The notes beneath the pieces were generated by a model. The model had not been told where the DNA came from. It made no database searches and worked only from the letters and a program-made list of their open reading frames with translations. Shown here piece after piece: positions 8,980 to 17,510 of a stretch of 64,000 nt of DNA; within the stretch, counting starts at the first letter, position 1; each line of letters opens with the position of its first letter. Made by a program: the position numbers and the translations under genes. Source of the stretch: Vibrio sp. Hep-1b-8 (lineage in GTDB: Bacteria; Pseudomonadota; Gammaproteobacteria; Enterobacterales; Vibrionaceae); NCBI RefSeq assembly GCF_006124995.1, contig NZ_QEWN01000116.1, forward strand, positions 1 through 64,000, given 5' to 3'.

Positions 8980-10081
8980 TACCCGACCTTTTCTGCACAC
9001 GCCCAAAAAAGATACTGCCAGATACCAGAATGAGATGATGGATATTTTAAAAGATATCGAATATATATCTGGTAAATATGATATTGATTATACGCTCGAA
9101 GCTGGCTCGGCACTGGGGGCTCTTAGACATAAAGGGTTTATTCCATGGGATAACGATGCCGATATATTGATGTCCAACGATAAAATTAAGAGCTTCATTA
9201 TTTCGTTAGCTAAAGAAGGTCTATTCGATAAATACGAAATTTGGTATTACGATTGTGATTGGGGATGGATGATAAAAGACATTTATCTTGAGGGCATTTT
9301 AAAGGATCCCGAATCATATTGTAGTACTTCGTTAGATTGGGTGATTGACAAGATATCTTATGCAATATTTAGGGTTGTAAAAAAAGACACAGTAGATATA
9401 GAAATGTCTCTTTCTAAAGGAGCTGATACTTATCAAGTAGCTCACTTCGACCCATCTTTATCGACAGCCTCACTCGCTTATAACAAAATGCTGCCTGAAG
9501 AAAAAAGAACTTGGAGGAAAAGGTTTCTCAAAGACAGTGATGTATATCAAGTCCACGGCTTTGTAGATGTTTTCCCTACTTTAGAGTTTACTCCTGAAGA
9601 ATATATAAAAATAAAGAAGGGGTTTAAGAAACGAGACTTTTTAAAGGGGGCCAACTTTTATATTAAAAGACCACAAAAGCTATTATATAAGCTATTATCT
9701 CCTATCTTACCCCTAAATCATGTTCAAGTTAGTGCTAGTCATGGTATTGACAATGTATTCGAAGATTATAGGGTTGGTGTAAATGTTGATTATAAAAAAG
9801 GTATTGACAAAGCAAGAAAGACGCCTGTCGGAGATAAGATTATAGTTTCGAAAGCTCCATGGAATCTTAGAAAAATCATGCCATATTATAGTTCAGAATT
9901 ATACCCCCCTCAAAAAGTTGAATTCGAAGGGGAGCTCCTATCTGTGCCAAACAAAGCTCATGAAGTTCTAACTAATCACTATAAAAACTATATGGAATTC
10001 CCTCCTGAAGGTGAGCGAATTCAGCATTCTTACCATCTAGATCCATCTCAGTTTAAACAGGTTGTAGATATAAATGAGTAG
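8969..10081 (+). CDS. LicD-family phosphotransferase
   Basis: This 370-residue protein has the LicD signature near its start: an aspartate- and glycine-rich stretch GSALGALRHKGFIPWDNDAD at residues 46-65, with metal-binding aspartates 61, 63 and 65. LicD enzymes transfer phosphocholine from CDP-choline onto glycans. The eukaryotic relatives fukutin and FKRP transfer ribitol-phosphate from CDP-ribitol. Here a CDP-glycerol-type and a CDP-ribitol-type synthase are both encoded nearby, so a polyol-phosphate or the aminotransferase product could be the transferred group. It overlaps both neighbours (11 and 8 bases). No choline kinase or transporter is visible, which argues against phosphocholine. 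Confidence 0.87.
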   Translation: MYINTRPFLHTPKKDTARYQNEMMDILKDIEYISGKYDIDYTLEAGSALGALRHKGFIPWDNDADILMSNDKIKSFIISLAKEGLFDKYEIWYYDCDWGWMIKDIYLEGILKDPESYCSTSLDWVIDKISYAIFRVVKKDTVDIEMSLSKGADTYQVAHFDPSLSTASLAYNKMLPEEKRTWRKRFLKDSDVYQVHGFVDVFPTLEFTPEEYIKIKKGFKKRDFLKGANFYIKRPQKLLYKLLSPILPLNHVQVSASHGIDNVFEDYRVGVNVDYKKGIDKARKTPVGDKIIVSKAPWNLRKIMPYYSSELYPPQKVEFEGELLSVPNKAHEVLTNHYKNYMEFPPEGERIQHSYHLDPSQFKQVVDINE

Positions 10082-11054
10082 CGTCGAGATAAGATTTTGT
10101 ACAGAAGCTGATTACCATGAGCTTAATGAATTTCTTGCCAAAAATTGGAGCGAAGATTTTTCTGTTGTGAGGTCAAAACAGCTTTTTGATTTCTTATATA
10201 AAGGTCATGGAAGTTCAATAAACTTTGTTATTGCTAAGAAACAGGATCGTATTGTCGCTTGCTTAGGACTCACTTTTTATAATGAAGTGGAGCCTGATAG
10301 TGATGTTTTCTTATCTTTATGGCGAAGTGTCGATGATGATTCAAGTACGGGAGTAGCTCTAGTAAAGTTTGTAATGAATAAAGGATATCGAAGCATCTCG
10401 TCGGTAGGTGTTCGAAAAGATGTTCTTCTGATATATAAGTTGCTTGGCTTCGATATTGGGAAAATGACCCATTCTTACCGACTAAATAATGCCATGAAAG
10501 AATTTGATATTTTTGATGGTGATATTAAAAATAATATTATTCAATATGATTCGAAAAATTGTTTTCGCCAAGTTAATGCATTTATTGATATCCCTAAAAA
10601 TAATGGTGAACTAGCTAAAACGATATGGTATTTAAACCATCGATACTTTTCGCACCCTAGTTATCAATACCTCGTTTTTGCTCAATATAAACGAGAGTGT
10701 ATTGACGGTTATATTGTTGTTCGGCCAATCGATATTAATCAGGGCAAAGTTTTAAGATTAGTTGATATCATAGGTGATGTTTCATTACCTTGCATGGTTC
10801 ATTTTTTGGACGATATATTGAAAAGAGATGGATATGAGTATTTTGATCTATATAGTCATGGAATAAATAGTTTAGACCTAGTCCAGTCGGGCTTAACTAT
10901 TAGAGAAGATGACGAAGTTATAGTGCCAAATTACTTCGAACCATTTTTAAAACAGAATGAAGATAAGTACTACTTTACAAATTCCAATAGCGCTAGATTA
11001 TTCAAAGGTGATGGTGATGCAGACCGCCCTTATAGGTTGATAGAGGTTGAGTAA
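10074..11054 (+). CDS. GNAT-family acyltransferase-like protein, two-domain
   Basis: A 326-residue protein whose first half reads like a GNAT domain: IRFCTEADYHELNEFLAKNW at the start, IVACLGLTFYNEV as a beta-4-like strand and LLIYKLLGFDIGKMTHSYRL as the characteristic end strand. The second half seems to be a degenerate or divergent GNAT-like region (HRYFSHPSYQYLVFAQYKRE). It overlaps licD by eight bases and ends two bases before the VOC gene. It is the best candidate in the operon for moving the carrier-protein-bound acyl group onto an amino or hydroxyl group of the glycan. This role is inferred from context. Confidence 0.7.
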   Translation: MSSVEIRFCTEADYHELNEFLAKNWSEDFSVVRSKQLFDFLYKGHGSSINFVIAKKQDRIVACLGLTFYNEVEPDSDVFLSLWRSVDDDSSTGVALVKFVMNKGYRSISSVGVRKDVLLIYKLLGFDIGKMTHSYRLNNAMKEFDIFDGDIKNNIIQYDSKNCFRQVNAFIDIPKNNGELAKTIWYLNHRYFSHPSYQYLVFAQYKRECIDGYIVVRPIDINQGKVLRLVDIIGDVSLPCMVHFLDDILKRDGYEYFDLYSHGINSLDLVQSGLTIREDDEVIVPNYFEPFLKQNEDKYYFTNSNSARLFKGDGDADRPYRLIEVE

Positions 11055-11056
11055 AT

Positions 11057-11440
11057 ATGAAATTTCATCATGTTGGTTGTGCATGTAAAGATATCGAAAA
11101 AACTGCTAAAAAGTTGTCTATTCAGCTTTCTGCAAACGCAAGTGAAGTAGTATACGATGCGAATCAGGATGCCGAATTATGCATGCTACAACTTCCTGAT
11201 GGCAGTCAAATAGAGCTGGTTTCGGGTAAAGTTGTGGAAAACATAGTGTCTAATAGGCAGTCATATTATCATGTTTGCTACGCAGTTAAGGATATCAAGT
11301 CATCTATATCTGATTTGCAATCAAAAGGAATGATTCTAATTAGCCCACCTAAAGAAGCAGTTTTGTTTAATAATAATTTGGTTGCTTTTTTACATTCAGC
11401 TGTAGGATTGGTGGAGTTAGTAGAAGATGCAAGTTTCTAA
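11057..11440 (+). CDS. VOC-family (glyoxalase/epimerase-like) protein
   Basis: A 127-residue protein built of two beta-alpha-beta-beta-beta modules. FHHVGCACKDIEKT starts the first and YYHVCYAVKDIKSS the second, with metal-ligand histidines (HH and H) at the module starts and glutamates in QIELV and LVELVED. This pattern fits methylmalonyl-CoA epimerase-type VOC enzymes. It is the last member of the coupled operon, two bases after the GNAT gene. It may epimerise or otherwise act on the carrier-bound acyl group. The reaction is unknown. Confidence 0.78.
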   Translation: MKFHHVGCACKDIEKTAKKLSIQLSANASEVVYDANQDAELCMLQLPDGSQIELVSGKVVENIVSNRQSYYHVCYAVKDIKSSISDLQSKGMILISPPKEAVLFNNNLVAFLHSAVGLVELVEDASF

Positions 11441-11614
11441 GAGTTGAGTTTTGTACTCTGCATCATGAATCTACTTGATTGTAGAGCGTGTTGTTCCCTT
11501 AAGATTTTAGGTGATCGTAGCATGGTATGTTATTATAATTTATCCCTATTGTGTGGTAAGGTTTAATAATGGCTTGTGAATGTTAAATCTATAAACGAAT
11601 AAATGGCTTAGAAT

Positions 11615-12760
11615 ATGCTTAAATATATCCAGAAGATAAAATCGACTATTCGAACTGTTCATACTACTGATAAAAAAGTTGCTATATTACAAAATGACCT
11701 TATTGATTTGAGAAAGAGCATTTTGGATATGCAGAGCCAGATTTTACAGAATCAAGTATCGAACCAGAAGGTTGTTAAAGACCAGTTAGCGAAATTAAAT
11801 TCCGCTAGTTATTCTAAGTCAGAATATTTTGAGATAAATGAAGAGCTTGGAGTCTTTACTGTTAAGCCATTTCGCAATTATTTCCTTGCACTTGAGCAGG
11901 AAGGTAAGCTTGAAAGTAGTTTGCATCTTTTGAAGAAAGGTACAGATCGCAAAAGTCATGAGGCTATTGATTTATTTGTAAAGCGAGTCATGTTCGATTT
12001 ACCGCAGTCTCTTCCAGGAGGGACCCCCATTTTGTACAGAATGGATAAGTTGTTCTCAGAAGATGAACTATATCCATATAGTTCAGGAGAGACTGCAAAA
12101 AAAACCCGAGAATTCCGTTCTCGGTATGACATAGGTAAATTAAAGACCTTTCTATGCCCTATTTATTATGAAAGCGGACTTATTTTTCTCGACGAAGGTA
12201 TCTTAGAACGAATTAAGGGAAGTATTGCAATTGATGCTGGCGCGTATTGGGGGGATACTGCACTTATATTTTCCGAATATGAACCTAAAAACGTGCTTGC
12301 ATTCGAGCCTGTAGAACATTGGTTTAATACTATGTGTGGTGTTGTAGATCGTAACAAGTTGTCAGATGTTATATTACCTATAAAAATGGGTATTTCTAAT
12401 GAATGTGGTACTCTTTATTATGAAGAAAGAGATACAACGTCAACTTTGTCAGTTGATGAAAATAGCAATGAATGTGAAGTTACTACAATTGATAGATATA
12501 TTGAAGATAACTTCTCCGAACAGCGAGTTGGACTAATAAAGTATGATGTGGAGGGGGCTGATTTTGATGCTCTAATTGGCTCAAAGTCAGTTATTGAAAG
12601 AGATAAACCTATTCTCCTTACCTCGATTTACCATTCGCCAGAACATTTCTTTGAAATTAAGAACTATATCGACTCTTTAGGTCTAAACTACCAGCACAAG
12701 ATTAGGAAGCTCGCTAAAAGCCCCCTATGTGATTTAATGCTGATTAGTTGGGTGGAGTAA
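11615..12760 (+). CDS. FkbM-family methyltransferase with N-terminal coiled coil
   Basis: A 381-residue protein. Residues 20-70 form a likely coiled coil (VAILQNDLIDLRKSILDMQ and on). The C-terminal domain is an FkbM-type SAM methyltransferase with AIDAGAYWGDTALIF for SAM binding, an acidic strand-end FEPVEHWF, and the conserved LIKYDVEGADFDAL. FkbM enzymes usually O-methylate sugars or polyketides. The gene is 174 bases after the VOC gene and ends just before a strong hairpin, so it is either the last gene of the operon or has its own promoter. The coiled coil may tie it to partner enzymes of the glycan. Confidence 0.8.
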   Translation: MLKYIQKIKSTIRTVHTTDKKVAILQNDLIDLRKSILDMQSQILQNQVSNQKVVKDQLAKLNSASYSKSEYFEINEELGVFTVKPFRNYFLALEQEGKLESSLHLLKKGTDRKSHEAIDLFVKRVMFDLPQSLPGGTPILYRMDKLFSEDELYPYSSGETAKKTREFRSRYDIGKLKTFLCPIYYESGLIFLDEGILERIKGSIAIDAGAYWGDTALIFSEYEPKNVLAFEPVEHWFNTMCGVVDRNKLSDVILPIKMGISNECGTLYYEERDTTSTLSVDENSNECEVTTIDRYIEDNFSEQRVGLIKYDVEGADFDALIGSKSVIERDKPILLTSIYHSPEHFFEIKNYIDSLGLNYQHKIRKLAKSPLCDLMLISWVE

Positions 12761-12789
12761 TTAGTTTTTAAATTAATGTTTCAAATTCA

Positions 12790-12823
12790 AGCCCCTCAGC
12801 CTACATTATAATGCTGAGGGGCT
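12790..12823. terminator. hairpin between convergent polysaccharide operons
   Basis: An 11-base stem (AGCCCCTCAGC with its reverse complement) around a 12-base loop lies between the converging FkbM and transferase genes. It probably serves both directions. T-runs on either side are weak. Confidence 0.8.
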
Positions 12824-12879
12824 GGTTGTATTATCTGTTATGGACTTTAAATCAAATAAGTTAATTATTTACTCGTTAT

Positions 12880-13902
12880 CTATTGGTCAATTATTTTTTT
12901 GATATTGTTTGAGACTAAATTTATGTCATCACAAGACACATATCGATTAAATAGATTTTCGTTATTAGGCTCTTTCCTTATCTCTGTTTCGATTCCAAGA
13001 ACTATTTCTTCGAAAGTGCTTGCACTGGAAGAGTTATTTATAGCCTCAATTTTTTTGGCTTCGCCCTTAAAATGTTCAGGTACAAATGTCACATAGGGCT
13101 TGTTAAGTTTTAAGTAGTCTATAACTATACTTGAAACATCAGTCACTAGGAGGTTGCTGAAATGCAATACATCAGCTATATCATCAGTATAAGTGTAAGC
13201 ACTGTCTGAGTTGTTTACTAGTTTTGTACATGTCCTTAGGGCTTTTTTAGCGTTCGAGCTTTTTTTTCCGATCAGTGGATGAGGCTTGAATATTAAGTTG
13301 TATTCACTATTGCAGTAATGCTCTACGAGCTGAATACCTACTTCTTCAATTGAGGTAAATCTATTTTCTTTAGTTCCTCCCTCCCAAGTCGGAGCATATA
13401 GAATCGTAGGGCGTTCATTATTAAATAATTTAATGCTTCGAAGTGAGTTTGACTTGGAAGCTTTACCAATGATGTGAATTTTTTCACTAGATATACCGAT
13501 GGAAGTGAGTCTTGATTTCGCTATTTCACCAGAAGCTAAAATGTCACTATATGCATTGAAATGATAAGTTTTTGAGCAGCTCTTATCACTCTCCCCGTGC
13601 CCAAGGTGTAAATGCTTAAAATGATAATATTTTAGCATATGGTAGTTTAATAAGGTGTTGTTTACATAAATACAGGCCGATACATTTATTGAGTCTATGT
13701 GTAGATATAGAGTGGAAGTTTTCAAGCATAGTTTTTTATCGAACTTACCATTATATTTATAATAGGAAACGGGGTTCCTAAATATCACTTCAAGTTGGTA
13801 GTCTTCAGACAAAGCCTCAAACAGAGCCTCCCACATATATAACTGATATAACTCTTTATAAGAAGAGGCGAAGTATACTAATAAATGGCGTTTTTTAGAC
13901 AT
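12880..13902 (-). CDS. CDP-glycerol/CDP-ribitol glycerophosphotransferase family protein
   Basis: A 340-residue relative of the protein encoded at 1577-2719, with the same ordered motifs: GHG at 101-103, PTWEGG at 171-176, KPHP at 206-209 and TDVSSIVIDYL further on. It lacks a separate N-terminal membrane anchor. It overlaps the upstream WbpM-like dehydratase gene by eight bases. This is the third such transferase in the locus, which suggests that different enzymes prime and extend a polyol-phosphate chain or place separate glycerol- and ribitol-phosphate units. Substrate choice cannot be read from the sequence. Confidence 0.85.
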   Translation of the reverse strand: MSKKRHLLVYFASSYKELYQLYMWEALFEALSEDYQLEVIFRNPVSYYKYNGKFDKKLCLKTSTLYLHIDSINVSACIYVNNTLLNYHMLKYYHFKHLHLGHGESDKSCSKTYHFNAYSDILASGEIAKSRLTSIGISSEKIHIIGKASKSNSLRSIKLFNNERPTILYAPTWEGGTKENRFTSIEEVGIQLVEHYCNSEYNLIFKPHPLIGKKSSNAKKALRTCTKLVNNSDSAYTYTDDIADVLHFSNLLVTDVSSIVIDYLKLNKPYVTFVPEHFKGEAKKIEAINNSSSASTFEEIVLGIETEIRKEPNNENLFNRYVSCDDINLVSNNIKKIIDQ

Positions 13903-15766
13903 CAGATTTTGGCCGATAATTTAATGGTGATAGAATTAAAACTTCTTTAATTTTGTCTTGATTTGATTGCTCACACAATTGAGATAGCTTATCTATCGTA
14001 TACTTCATTTCTTCCCAGTTAAGCTTATCTTCTAATGCAGTCATTATTTTTTTATGACTCGTACCTTCCACATTATCACCAATTAAAAGTTCCTCATATA
14101 ACTTTTCACCAGGCCTAAGGCCAGTGAATCTAATTTCCACGTCACCTTCTTCATGCTTCCCTTCGGAGCTCTCTTGCATCCCCATTAGGTGTATCATTCT
14201 TTTTGCAAGGTCAAGTATTTTTACAGGTTCACCCATATCTAGAACAAACACCTGACCATTGTTCCCCATAGCTCCTGCTTGAATAACTAACTGAGCAGCT
14301 TCAGGTATAAGCATAAAGTATCTTATAATGTCAGGGTGAGTTACCGTTACAGGGCCGCCACAACGGATTTGTTTTTTAAATAGTGGTACCACTGAGCCGG
14401 ATGAGCCGAGTACATTACCAAACCTCACCATAGTAAATGTGGTACCTGTTTGTTTATCAGCTAGTGCTTGTAGTACCAACTCAGCCATTCGTTTGCTCGC
14501 ACCCATAATATTCGTTGGGCGAACGGCTTTGTCTGTTGATATCAGTGTAAAGTTTTCAACTCCAGTACTTATAGCGGCATTTGCGCATGCTAGGGTTCCG
14601 AATACGTTGTTGCGAATTCCTTCTATTATATTGTCTTCAACTAGAGGAACATGTTTATAAGCAGCAGCATGATAAACTGTGTTGATTTGATGAGCTTCCA
14701 TTAGCTTGGTAAGTCTATTCTCTTTTTGTACTGAACCTAAAGCGGCAATTATCTTGGTATCAGTCTCTAGGTTAGAAACCATCAATCCGAGCTCTTGATC
14801 TATTGTGTAAAGGTTGTATTCGTTGAGCTCAAAGAGTACTAATGTTTTTGGCTTTTGAGTGATGATTTGTCGACATAACTCAGAGCCGATTGACCCTCCA
14901 GCTCCTGTAACCATGACATTTTTGCCAGTGATGTTTTTTGACAGTAGTTCTTTATCTGGATCAACGGGAGCACGTCCTAAGAGGTCTGCAACGTCTAGGT
15001 CTTTTACTTCAGTCGCACTTGCTTTTCCTGCGGCAATATCTTCAACTGAAGGTACTGACTGAATTTCGATTGGCCAATTTGATAGCTTCTCCACTAATCG
15101 AAGTCGCTTGCCTTTATTTATATTATTGATTGCTAACAGCAGCTTAACAGGTTGGTAAAGCGATTGTAACCGTTCAAACTCGTTGGGATGATATACACGT
15201 ATCCCAAACATAATTTGACCTGATTTGGAACGGTCATCATCCAAAAGAGCAACAGGATGATATTCATCTCCTTGAATCAGAGCATAAGCGAGATCTCGCC
15301 CTGTCGAACCGGCACCATAGATAACAACATTGGGCTTTTGTCTTTTGTAGTAGTGATAGTAGATAGTTCTTATAAATATTCTTGGTCCACCTAAACTCAG
15401 AATCGCTAAGCCTGCATAAATAAACGGAACGCTACGAGGAATAAATGTGTGGAAAAAAAAGCCGCTTAGAGCAAGACCGACAGCTGATAACAGGACTGCA
15501 AGGAAAATGTGCCCAATTGCAGGTAGTATCATGTAGCGTAACACCGCTCTATACATACCTAACTTTGCAAAGCTGTAGATAGTGACTAAGACTGTCACGA
15601 TTAAGCTGCAGAATTCCTCGATGCCAACAGCAAAAGTATAAGTTCCTAGTCGTAATGCAATAGCTAGATAAAGAGATAAGATTACTGCGAATAGATCATA
15701 ACAAATGCTAATAATTCGTTTATTACGTCGGCTTGCATTAAGCAGAAGTTGGATAGGAGTGAACAT
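13895..15766 (-). CDS. membrane UDP-N-acetylglucosamine 4,6-dehydratase (WbpM/CapD/FlaA1 type)
   Basis: A 623-residue protein of the long WbpM class. Four hydrophobic segments occupy residues 19-130. A first Rossmann domain starts at GAGSTGRDLA (151-160), and a second, catalytic SDR domain starts at VTGAGGSIGSELC (286-298). The active-site region reads STDKAVRPTNIMGASKR, with methionine in place of the usual tyrosine, as is known for WbpM. These enzymes convert UDP-GlcNAc to a 4-keto-6-deoxy sugar used for QuiNAc, bacillosamine and similar residues. Its length and membrane part match family norms. It shares a coupled two-gene unit with the downstream transferase. Confidence 0.9.
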   Translation of the reverse strand: MFTPIQLLLNASRRNKRIISICYDLFAVILSLYLAIALRLGTYTFAVGIEEFCSLIVTVLVTIYSFAKLGMYRAVLRYMILPAIGHIFLAVLLSAVGLALSGFFFHTFIPRSVPFIYAGLAILSLGGPRIFIRTIYYHYYKRQKPNVVIYGAGSTGRDLAYALIQGDEYHPVALLDDDRSKSGQIMFGIRVYHPNEFERLQSLYQPVKLLLAINNINKGKRLRLVEKLSNWPIEIQSVPSVEDIAAGKASATEVKDLDVADLLGRAPVDPDKELLSKNITGKNVMVTGAGGSIGSELCRQIITQKPKTLVLFELNEYNLYTIDQELGLMVSNLETDTKIIAALGSVQKENRLTKLMEAHQINTVYHAAAYKHVPLVEDNIIEGIRNNVFGTLACANAAISTGVENFTLISTDKAVRPTNIMGASKRMAELVLQALADKQTGTTFTMVRFGNVLGSSGSVVPLFKKQIRCGGPVTVTHPDIIRYFMLIPEAAQLVIQAGAMGNNGQVFVLDMGEPVKILDLAKRMIHLMGMQESSEGKHEEGDVEIRFTGLRPGEKLYEELLIGDNVEGTSHKKIMTALEDKLNWEEMKYTIDKLSQLCEQSNQDKIKEVLILSPLNYRPKSDV

Positions 15767-15902
15767 TTATGATTGCTGCCGTTGAAATGTATCTTTGTTA
15801 TTATGTCGCCTGTATTTTAGAAAGCTTTAACCTTAAAGGCTAGGGAAGAGCTTCAAGATTCTAACAAAATGTGCAGAACAAGGTTAAAAATCGGTCGCAG
15901 TA

Positions 15903-16844
15903 ATGAAATTACTCCTCACAGGTGGTTCAGGTTTTCTCGGAAGTCGCGTTTACGAAGTTGCCAAAACGCAAGGGCTAGAGCCACGCAATGTAGTTAGGAA
16001 ACCTATGTTAGATGATAGTGCTGTTATTGTCGCAGAAATTAATTCTCAAACTGATTGGTCTGGTGCATTTGAAGGAATAGATTGCGTGGTTCATTGCGCT
16101 GCTCGTGTTCATCAGATGAACGAGTCAGCAATAGAGGCACTGGAAGCTTATCGAGAGGTGAATACTCTAGGTACGTTAAATCTTGCTAGGCAAGCCGCTC
16201 AAGCGGGCGTTAAACGATTCATTTTTATTAGCTCAATTAAGGTGAATGGGGAGTTCTCGCCATCAGGCTATCCGTTTCAACCTGATTTAGTGCATGTACC
16301 TGATGATCCATATGGGTTGAGTAAGTACGAAGCTGAAGTTCAACTTAGAGAGTTAGCCAAAGAAACGGGTATTGAAGTTGTGATAATTCGTCCGCCTTTA
16401 GTCTATGGGCCAGCTGTCAAAGCCAACTTCTTGTCTATGATGCGTTGGGTAGAGAAAGGAATTCCACTACCGCTGGGAGCAATCCATAACAGTCGTAGCC
16501 TTGTATATATTGATAACCTAGTGGATCTAATACTAACTTGCTGTAAGCACCCTAAAGCAGCCGGAGAGACATTCCTAGTCTCTGATGGTAAAGATGTATC
16601 GACGACTCATTTGCTTAAAGCAGTCGCTCTATCTATGAACAAAAGAGCGCACTTACTACCTATCCCTATGTCTATCATCGACTTTTCATCCAAGCTTATT
16701 GGTAAGCCACAAATATCGCAGCGACTATGTGGTAGCCTACAAGTTGATATTTCTCATACCCGAAAGATTTTAGATTGGGAACCTCCTGTTACTTTCGAAC
16801 AAGGTATGAATAGAACAGTGCAAGCCTATTTAGATTCCCAATAG
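15903..16844 (+). CDS. NAD-dependent sugar epimerase/dehydratase (SDR family)
   Basis: A 313-residue extended SDR protein. LLLTGGSGFLGSRV is the nucleotide-binding motif (residues 3-16), ISSIKVNGE supplies the catalytic serine region, and PYGLSKYEAE carries the YxxxK pair. It acts on a nucleotide sugar in the cytoplasm. Genes of this type usually sit directly before the initiating sugar transferase and reduce or epimerise the 4-keto sugar made by a WbpM-type enzyme, for example to UDP-QuiNAc or UDP-FucNAc. That pairing occurs here: the WbpM-like gene is divergent on the left and the transferase follows 40-55 bases later. The exact product is inferred. Confidence 0.85.
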   Translation: MKLLLTGGSGFLGSRVYEVAKTQGLEPRNVVRKPMLDDSAVIVAEINSQTDWSGAFEGIDCVVHCAARVHQMNESAIEALEAYREVNTLGTLNLARQAAQAGVKRFIFISSIKVNGEFSPSGYPFQPDLVHVPDDPYGLSKYEAEVQLRELAKETGIEVVIIRPPLVYGPAVKANFLSMMRWVEKGIPLPLGAIHNSRSLVYIDNLVDLILTCCKHPKAAGETFLVSDGKDVSTTHLLKAVALSMNKRAHLLPIPMSIIDFSSKLIGKPQISQRLCGSLQVDISHTRKILDWEPPVTFEQGMNRTVQAYLDSQ

Positions 16845-16898
16845 CTCGTTTTTAAACGTAATTAAGGCTCTCTTTAGTGATTATTGAAAGGTTTTAAG

Positions 16899-17444
16899 TT
16901 GATTCGTGTAATAGATTTCTTTGCTGCTTTATTCGGTCTCATGTTGCTATGGCCCGTTTTTGTTGTTATTTGCATCTTGGGTTATTTTGACACTGGTTCA
17001 CCGGTATTCCGTCAAACTCGTGTAGGAAAAAACCAGCGACCTTTTACTTTGATTAAGTTCCGCACTATGCCTGTTGAGACTAAGTCAGTAGCTACACACC
17101 TTGTTGGTGCTAGTTCAGTAACTAAGCTAGGCGGATTTCTTCGTAAAACCAAACTTGATGAACTACCTCAGTTGATTAACGTAGTTAAGGGTGAAATGAG
17201 CCTTGTGGGTCCACGTCCGTGCCTGTTTAATCAAAAAGAACTTATTGATGCTAGGCAAGAAAAAGGCGTGTTTAATGTAAGACCAGGAATAACAGGTTTG
17301 GCTCAAGTTAATGAAATCGATATGTCTACGCCAGAGCTATTGGCTGAGTGGGATGAACGTATGATCAGTTCGATGACGGTTAAATCATACTTTTCTTATA
17401 TAATCCAGACTGTGCTGGGTAAAGGTGCTGGTGATCGCGTATAG
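16899..17444 (+). CDS. initiating undecaprenyl-phosphate sugar-1-phosphate transferase (PglC/WcaJ C-terminal type)
   Basis: A 181-residue monotopic phosphoglycosyl transferase. A re-entrant hydrophobic helix lies at the N-terminus (IDFFAALFGLMLLWPVFVVI). It is followed by FRQTRVGKNQRPFTLIKFRT, a KLDELPQLINV block with the catalytic D-E pair, and SLVGPRP. It starts glycan assembly by moving a sugar-phosphate onto undecaprenyl-phosphate at the inner membrane. A TTG start at this position has GAAAGG seven bases upstream and gives MIRVIDFF. A TTG 15 bases earlier is possible but has a poorer ribosome site. The gene closes the polysaccharide region. Confidence 0.88.
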   Translation: MIRVIDFFAALFGLMLLWPVFVVICILGYFDTGSPVFRQTRVGKNQRPFTLIKFRTMPVETKSVATHLVGASSVTKLGGFLRKTKLDELPQLINVVKGEMSLVGPRPCLFNQKELIDARQEKGVFNVRPGITGLAQVNEIDMSTPELLAEWDERMISSMTVKSYFSYIIQTVLGKGAGDRV

Positions 17445-17481
17445 AGGATGTTTATTAGTCTTTTAAACTTAACAAGAGCAG

Positions 17482-17509
17482 CTACTCGCTACTCGCCGCT
17501 CGAAACTCT
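17482..17509 (-). repeat. heptamer repeat, 4 units, minus orientation
   Basis: Four consecutive 7-base units (CTACTCG twice, CCGCTCG, AAACTCT) end at the stop codon of pssA. On the minus strand the first three read GAGTAGC, GAGTAGC and GAGCGGC. They fit the KAGYNNC family seen in other gaps of this window. Confidence 0.75.
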
Positions 17510-17510
17510 A

